Origin: Phycisphaeraceae bacterium
GTDB taxonomy: Bacteria; Planctomycetota; Phycisphaerae; Phycisphaerales; UBA1924
Reading direction: 5' to 3'
Assembly: GCA_020639155.1 (NCBI GenBank)
Contig: JACKHF010000001.1
Location: 558,001 to 622,000, forward strand
Length of the DNA stretch: 64,000 nt
Part shown: one piece after another, positions 59,408 through 64,000 of the stretch
Position numbering within the stretch: position 1 is the stretch's first letter
How the letters are laid out: every line of letters starts with the position of its first letter
Translations under genes and position numbers: made by a program
The notes under the pieces: generated by a model
What the model was told of the DNA's origin: nothing
The model's input: the letters and a program-made list of their open reading frames with translations, nothing else
Database searches by the model: none

Positions 59408-61072
59408 ATGACCCAATCCTCCAGCCAGCAATCGAGCCCGAATGACACCTATACCAGCCCGCTCGCCTCGCGCAACGCGTCGCCGCAGATGCTGCGTCTG
59501 TGGTCGCCGAGACACAAGTTCAACACATGGCGGCGTATCTGGCTGGCGGTCGCCGAGGCTCAGCACGAGATCACAAAGAATGACCCTGCTCCGCTCGTGA
59601 CGCAAGAACAGGTCGAGGAACTCCGTGCCGTCGTCGAGCGGGGCATCACCGACGAAGAGATCGCCCGCGCAGCTGAACTCGAGCGCGAGCTGCGCCACGA
59701 CGTGATGAGTCACGTGCACTGTCTGGGAGAGATATGTCCGAAAGCAAAGCCGATTATCCATCTAGGCATGACCAGCCAGGATGTGGTGTGCAACGCGGAC
59801 ATGATGACGATCCACAAGTCCATATGGGCTATATCAGCGAAGGTGCATCGATCCATCGTTGCACTCGGCAACCAAGCGGCAAAGAATGCGAGCGCCCCTT
59901 CACTGGGCTTCACGCACTATCAGCCTGCTCAGCCAGTCACAGTTGGTCGACGAATTGCCGGCTGGGCATACGAGCTAAAGCTAGCATGGACACAGTTTTC
60001 GGATACGGTACCTTCGATTCGAGGGTTAAAAGGCGCTACAGGAACCCAAGCGTCATTCCTCAGTCTGTTCAACTCGGATGTACAGAAAATAGATGAGCTT
60101 GAGGCTCGCGTTGTTAACAGACTTCAAGCGTGGAACGGTAACGGTCGTGAGCCTCACCCTCTTGATGCTGAAGATCTAAGAAAGCAACGTGAATGGTACT
60201 TGAGTAGAAGCGAGCAGTACAAAGACGTAATAAGTAGATTGAAAGTTACCGAGGGAATAGAAGGGCTGCGAGCTGATCGAGTTCGCCTTGGCGTTGGTCT
60301 TACCCATCCACTAACTGGGCAAACGTATCCACGCGTTGTAGATACGGCAATTCTGGCACAACTTGCTTCCATCTCTTCCGTCCTCCACAAGATCGCCACC
60401 GATATCCGCCTGCTCTCCAATCGTAAGGAACTCGACGAGCCGTTCGAGGACAAACAGATCGGCAGTTCCGCTATGCCATACAAGCGCAACCCGATGCGCT
60501 GCGAGCGCATCTGCGGGCTAACGCGCTTCGTGATGAATCTCGTGGGCAACGCCTACGACACCGCTGCGACGCAGTGGCTCGAACGCACGCTCGACGACTC
60601 GTCAAACCGCAGGCTCTCCCTGCCCGAAGCGTTCCTCGCGCTCGACGGCGCGCTCGATCTGATGCACAACGTCGCGTCCGGGCTCATCGTCAACGAGGCG
60701 ATGGTGCGCAAAAACCTGATGCTCGAACTTCCGTTCATGGCAACAGAGAACATTCTTATGGAAGCGGTCAAGGCTGGCGGCGATCGGCAGGACCTACACG
60801 AGCGCATCCGCGTGCATGCGCAAGCTGCGGGCCATCGCGTGAAGCAGGAGGGGCTCGACAACGACTTGCTCGAAAGAGTGAAGAACGATCCCGCCTTTGC
60901 ACCGCCCGCGCTCAAGCACGAACTCCAATGGGACTATCTGATGGACCCGATGAAGTACGTCGGACGCAGCGTCGAGCAGACCGAGCAGTTCATCAAGGAA
61001 GTTGTCGAGCCAATGCAGCAGCAGTTCGGCGATGCAATCGCAGCGATGGAAGAGTCCGGGCCGAGGGTGTGA
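59408..61072 (+). CDS. purB: adenylosuccinate lyase with foreign-looking internal segment
   Basis: A 554-residue lyase that acts twice in purine synthesis, on SAICAR and on adenylosuccinate. The fumarase-superfamily signature GSSAMPYKRNPMR is at about 354, with TSQD near 120 and THYQPAQP near 170. Relative to the eukaryotic-type enzyme, about 64 residues (about 237-300: charged, helical) lie between DELEARV and TGQTYPR, where the human form has a short connector. The DNA from about 59730 to 60380 uses AT-rich codons (AGA, AGT, ATA, CTA) unlike the rest of the gene. The frame is intact. ATG 59408 is preceded by no clear ribosome site. It abuts the stop of the convergent zinc-ribbon protein. 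Confidence 0.9.
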   Translation: MTQSSSQQSSPNDTYTSPLASRNASPQMLRLWSPRHKFNTWRRIWLAVAEAQHEITKNDPAPLVTQEQVEELRAVVERGITDEEIARAAELERELRHDVMSHVHCLGEICPKAKPIIHLGMTSQDVVCNADMMTIHKSIWAISAKVHRSIVALGNQAAKNASAPSLGFTHYQPAQPVTVGRRIAGWAYELKLAWTQFSDTVPSIRGLKGATGTQASFLSLFNSDVQKIDELEARVVNRLQAWNGNGREPHPLDAEDLRKQREWYLSRSEQYKDVISRLKVTEGIEGLRADRVRLGVGLTHPLTGQTYPRVVDTAILAQLASISSVLHKIATDIRLLSNRKELDEPFEDKQIGSSAMPYKRNPMRCERICGLTRFVMNLVGNAYDTAATQWLERTLDDSSNRRLSLPEAFLALDGALDLMHNVASGLIVNEAMVRKNLMLELPFMATENILMEAVKAGGDRQDLHERIRVHAQAAGHRVKQEGLDNDLLERVKNDPAFAPPALKHELQWDYLMDPMKYVGRSVEQTEQFIKEVVEPMQQQFGDAIAAMEESGPRV

Positions 61073-61795
61073 TCAACCAGCAAATGCACCACACTCGGGG
61101 CATGGCGTGTTGGGAGTGAGTCCGTGGAGTGAGTATCCGCATCGACAGCACAATCCATGACGTCTGCGCCGATGTTGCCTGATCCTTCCCGGCACGACGA
61201 GAATACACCACCACATACCAGCATAGAACGCGGTATCCGCTGCAAACCCCAGCGGCAAAACACCAAGCGGCAGGAAAACTGCGTAGCGATCCCCCGGAAG
61301 ATGCAGTGTGGTTTCCGCAAATGTGCTGCCATTCGAGATAAAACAGCCAAATGACAACACACTGTAACCGGATTGCGCGCATCGAAGTGGCCATCCGGAA
61401 GTCACAACATACTTGCTCTCTGATGTATCATGCTGAAATGCCCAAGCGGGCAACGCAGGCTTGGTTCGGATGGGATATGTGTACTCGTACGGATCGCCCC
61501 AACTTCCAATGCCATTTGCTGTGACAGTGTTGGACGTAGCTGTAACTGTGCAGTTCATCCCTTCCAGCGGATACGTCCAATGCGACGTGATACCGGAGAT
61601 CTCTGACACACTGACAACGATGTGACGGTTCTGCTTGGCATCAATCACAACAAACTCATGTGCGTTGTCGCCCCATGGTTCGTGGTATCGGTTCCATGTG
61701 TGGAAACCAGCCGCTAACAGATATGTTGTGCCTGCACCGAAGACCAGCGATGCGGCCTGCGTTTGGAATCTATGTTTGAGTAACCCGAACATCAT
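61073..61795 (-). CDS. membrane protein with C-terminal zinc ribbon
   Basis: A 240-residue protein with a hydrophobic segment at about residues 10-30 and another near 185-205 (FLPLGVLPLGFAADTAFYAGMWWCILVV). The last 25 residues are a short zinc ribbon, CRCGYSLHGLTPNTPCPECG, a signature seen in many planctomycete membrane proteins. The middle is a soluble beta-rich domain without known motifs. It overlaps nothing but directly abuts purB. It lies 79 bases downstream of the LuxR gene on the same strand. The ribbon probably faces the cytosol, by analogy only. The function is unknown. Confidence 0.65.
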   Translation of the reverse strand: MMFGLLKHRFQTQAASLVFGAGTTYLLAAGFHTWNRYHEPWGDNAHEFVVIDAKQNRHIVVSVSEISGITSHWTYPLEGMNCTVTATSNTVTANGIGSWGDPYEYTYPIRTKPALPAWAFQHDTSESKYVVTSGWPLRCAQSGYSVLSFGCFISNGSTFAETTLHLPGDRYAVFLPLGVLPLGFAADTAFYAGMWWCILVVPGRIRQHRRRRHGLCCRCGYSLHGLTPNTPCPECGAFAG

Positions 61796-61874
61796 ACAGT
61801 GCGTTCCGATGGCATTGCGCTATGCAAAGCCTCGGAACATTATACGTGACATGCCTCTATGCAGATCCGGCTCG

Positions 61875-62606
61875 TCATGCGGTTTCGTCGGGGGCGCCCG
61901 CGAGAGCAAGCTGATTGGATTTGCCCGCGCGTTTCACACGTGCTGCACCAGCTACCACCATCATCCATTCCTCGCGCGTGAACGCTGCAACACCTCGCTC
62001 GACGAGGTACCGAACAAGCTCTGCCCGACTCTTCGTCCCAAGTTTCCGATGGATGGATGTCAGATGTCCCTCAACTGTTTTCACAGAGCGGAAGAGTGTG
62101 CTCGCAGCGTCCTCGGTGGTTTCTCCGAGTGCAATAAAATGGAGCAGTTCCATCTCGCGCGGTGTCAATCTCTGAAACAGATCAAGACTCGGCGTCTGCA
62201 GCACTGGAATGGGGATTGAAGGATCGTGCAGTGTCGAGCATGGTGCTGTCTGCAGGAGCGCGAGCACGCCCCTGTGACCGAACTCAGATGCGTCAAGCAC
62301 AACGACTGTGCACAGGAATCTGCGATCTGCACCGAACTGGAAGAACACCTCCGTCGTTCCCGTTTCCATGACCCGCCGACTGGCGCTAGCGCGTTCTTCA
62401 GCCACGACCTCTGGAAGCAGATCGAAGGGTGTCGTGCCGATGACGTCTTCCATGGGCCGTTGACACAGCGCAAGAAACGCGTCGTTGCACCAGAACACCC
62501 GAAGCTGCTCATCGCGAGCAACCGCAGCAACACCTGGCACAGCACCGTACAACTCAAGATCGGTGGGGCTGACAGGACCGAGTGATGTGACAGAACCAGA
62601 CCGCAT
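61875..62606 (-). CDS. PAS domain and LuxR-type HTH transcriptional regulator
   Basis: A 243-residue regulator. The N-terminal part (about 10-125) is a PAS-like sensor domain (VFWCNDAFLALCQRPMEDVIGTTPFDLLPE). The C-terminal LuxR-type helix-turn-helix (LTPREMELLHFIALGETTEDAASTLFRSVKTVEGHLTSIHRKLG) has the classic TPRE start and the KTVEGHLTSIHRKL recognition helix. It binds DNA and probably senses a small molecule or redox state through PAS. I used ATG 62604-62606 (MRSGSVTS); a GTG at 62651 would add 15 residues. No phosphorylation domain is present. The target is unknown; the nearest gene is the zinc-ribbon protein downstream. Confidence 0.85.
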   Translation of the reverse strand: MRSGSVTSLGPVSPTDLELYGAVPGVAAVARDEQLRVFWCNDAFLALCQRPMEDVIGTTPFDLLPEVVAEERASASRRVMETGTTEVFFQFGADRRFLCTVVVLDASEFGHRGVLALLQTAPCSTLHDPSIPIPVLQTPSLDLFQRLTPREMELLHFIALGETTEDAASTLFRSVKTVEGHLTSIHRKLGTKSRAELVRYLVERGVAAFTREEWMMVVAGAARVKRAGKSNQLALAGAPDETA

Positions 62607-62927
62607 GGAATGCAAAGCCTCAGGGTGGAACAGGAACTTGGATAAACACACGGAAGAAACGCAGCACGCTCAAACACAGGCCAGCTGCGTGGGGAGATGA
62701 TCTTCGGCAGTCGATAGGAGTCCGTCCACCTTTTCTGAGGGGGCTGTGGAATACACCCTTGTTTTCCGGCTGAAATCGCAGCATTGCACCAAGATCAGGG
62801 AGTATTACCCCTCCTGAGTTTTCCGGAAATGAAGCGATCGCCGTCCAACATTTCGCGCTCATTGCTCATTCTCCTCTTATGCCGGCGGGGGCATCAGCGC
62901 GGTGTACGATCGACCGGAGGTGGAACC

Positions 62928-63935
62928 ATGCCCCAGTCAGGTCCTTACGCCCGTCAATCCAGAGCCGGACGCCGCGTCATTGTCTCGCGTCCGCCGCCAC
63001 GTCAGATGGATATTGCCCAACTTGGTTCAATGATGCGTGGTCAGCCGAGGCAGGTCTCAATGCTCGGCTCGCGCCCATCCTCGCGACAGATGCCGCAGAT
63101 GATGCGCCCGCGCGGGATGTCCAAGATCGCGCCGCGCCTCATCATCGCGCTCGTGCTCGCGTTGGTCGCCATCGTCGGATACATGAACAAGTCGTCCATC
63201 AACCCGCTCACCGGCGAGAAGCAGCACATCAGTCTGACACCCGATCAGGAGATCCAGCTCGGATTTCAGGCTGCGCCGCAACTGATCGCCCAACACCACG
63301 GTGTCGCACGATCCAACCCGCAGGGGCAGGCGATCGTCGAGCAGGTTGGCAAGAAACTTGTCGGTGCGATGCAGGAACTCCACGCTGGTCACGAAAACAT
63401 CTGGCCGTTCTCGTTCACACTGCTTGAGGACGATAACGTCGTCAACGCCTTCGCACTCCCCGGCGGCAACACATACATCACCGAAGCGCTCTACAACAGA
63501 CTCGAAACCGAGGGACAGCTCGCGGGCGTATTCGGGCACGAGATCGGGCACGTTGTGCATCGCCACGGCGCGCAGCGCATCGCGAAGCAGGAGCTCACGC
63601 AGGGACTCACCGGCGCAGCAGTCATCGCTGGCGGATCGCAGCAGTCCGCGCAGTTCGCTGCGATGCTCGGCAACCTCATCAACATGAAGTACGGCCGGGG
63701 CGACGAGCTTGAATCAGACATGTACGGCGTTGAGATCATGGCAAAGGCTGGGTACGACCCACGGTCCATGGTCCGCGTGATGGAGATCCTCGCAGAATCT
63801 TCCGGCGGCGGATCACGCCCGCCCGAGTTTGCATCAACGCACCCGAACCCCGAGAACCGCATCCAGCGCATCAGAGAAAAAATAAAAGAACTCTACCCGG
63901 ATGAGCGTGTGCTTGATGCGATGGTGCAGGAGTGA
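62928..63935 (+). CDS. M48 family metalloprotease, membrane-anchored
   Basis: A 335-residue protease. The zinc motif HEIGHVVHRH is at about residue 204, and the third ligand glutamate is in DELESDMYG about 55 residues later. Before it, LPGGNTYITEALYN is the usual M48 strand. The N terminus is Gln/Arg/Met-rich and cytosolic, followed by one transmembrane helix near residues 69-87 (LIIALVLALVAIVGYM). It resembles BepA/YcaL-type proteases that degrade misfolded envelope proteins. GGAGG seven bases before ATG 62928 decides the start; the longer frame adds 48 unlikely residues. It is the last complete gene in the window. Confidence 0.9.
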   Translation: MPQSGPYARQSRAGRRVIVSRPPPRQMDIAQLGSMMRGQPRQVSMLGSRPSSRQMPQMMRPRGMSKIAPRLIIALVLALVAIVGYMNKSSINPLTGEKQHISLTPDQEIQLGFQAAPQLIAQHHGVARSNPQGQAIVEQVGKKLVGAMQELHAGHENIWPFSFTLLEDDNVVNAFALPGGNTYITEALYNRLETEGQLAGVFGHEIGHVVHRHGAQRIAKQELTQGLTGAAVIAGGSQQSAQFAAMLGNLINMKYGRGDELESDMYGVEIMAKAGYDPRSMVRVMEILAESSGGGSRPPEFASTHPNPENRIQRIREKIKELYPDERVLDAMVQE

Positions 63936-64000
63936 GTGGAGAAACCACAGAGGCACTGAGACACAGAGCAGTTACATCGAAGGACGCACTCGTATTTCGT

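Noticed and set aside
59730..60380. Intein or insertion sequence in purB
   Set aside because: The extra block is too short for an intein, has no splice-site residues and no transposase or terminal repeats.
63936..64000. Possible gene at the right edge
   Set aside because: Only 65 bases follow the M48 protease stop and no start with a ribosome site or family feature is visible.

Overview
The window is a chromosome segment that looks like a member of the Planctomycetota, most likely class Phycisphaerae. This is inference from gene content and no marker phylogeny was possible. The supporting signs are: several pseudopilin-type surface proteins of the prepilin H-X9-DG kind; membrane proteins carrying a CRCGYxL...CPECG zinc ribbon; a secreted hydrolase ending in dockerin-like calcium repeats; a DUF5658 protein; and short intergenic gaps with moderate to high GC. 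About 50 protein genes are supported, with one tRNA-Ile(GAT) and a complete one-piece tmRNA. I saw no rRNA, CRISPR array, prophage or insertion sequence.

Layout. Positions 1-4.5 kb hold a PSP1/RicT-like gene and, facing it, a three-gene operon ending in arsC. The tmRNA (4550-4897) follows, then L-asparaginase, a giant MscK-like mechanosensitive channel, a DUF4190 protein, two adjacent ClpP paralogues, a phosphoesterase, YidC and a cysteine dioxygenase. From 16 to 26 kb there is an envelope and signalling block: rlmE coupled to a BatA-like VWA protein, a VIT+VWA protein, a secreted VWA protein, and an OmpR-type regulator with its histidine kinase. After tRNA-Ile come a Cys/Pro/His-rich secreted protein, DUF502 and cupin genes, and an hpf-ptsN-ptsH group that resembles a nitrogen-PTS module. 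A SurA-like lipoprotein and a zinc-ribbon/GYF-like membrane protein are transcribed divergently.

The most unusual part is 32.2-39.5 kb. It is a tandem array of five prepilin-like genes. The middle three are almost identical in DNA, including their leader and their double-hairpin terminator module, and differ only in a few short protein patches. The fifth gene carries an N-terminal tract that matches the middle genes while its flanks differ, a sign of gene conversion. Four genes share a spaced leader element about 45 bases before the start codon.

From 39.5 to 64 kb are a 2-hydroxyacid dehydrogenase with an altered catalytic residue, leucyl aminopeptidase, mannose-1-phosphate guanylyltransferase, a 1528-residue propeller protein, a UbiA prenyltransferase next to a flavin-dependent halogenase-like enzyme, a dockerin-bearing SGNH-like hydrolase, an M3 peptidase, two Clp/S49-fold secreted proteins (one without the serine), a CCA-adding-type enzyme, an AhpD-like protein, purB with a compositionally foreign internal segment, a PAS-LuxR regulator and an M48 protease.

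Start codons were adjusted where an internal start with a Shine-Dalgarno sequence or a signal peptide was better than the longest frame. Functions come from motifs read by eye; no database search was run.
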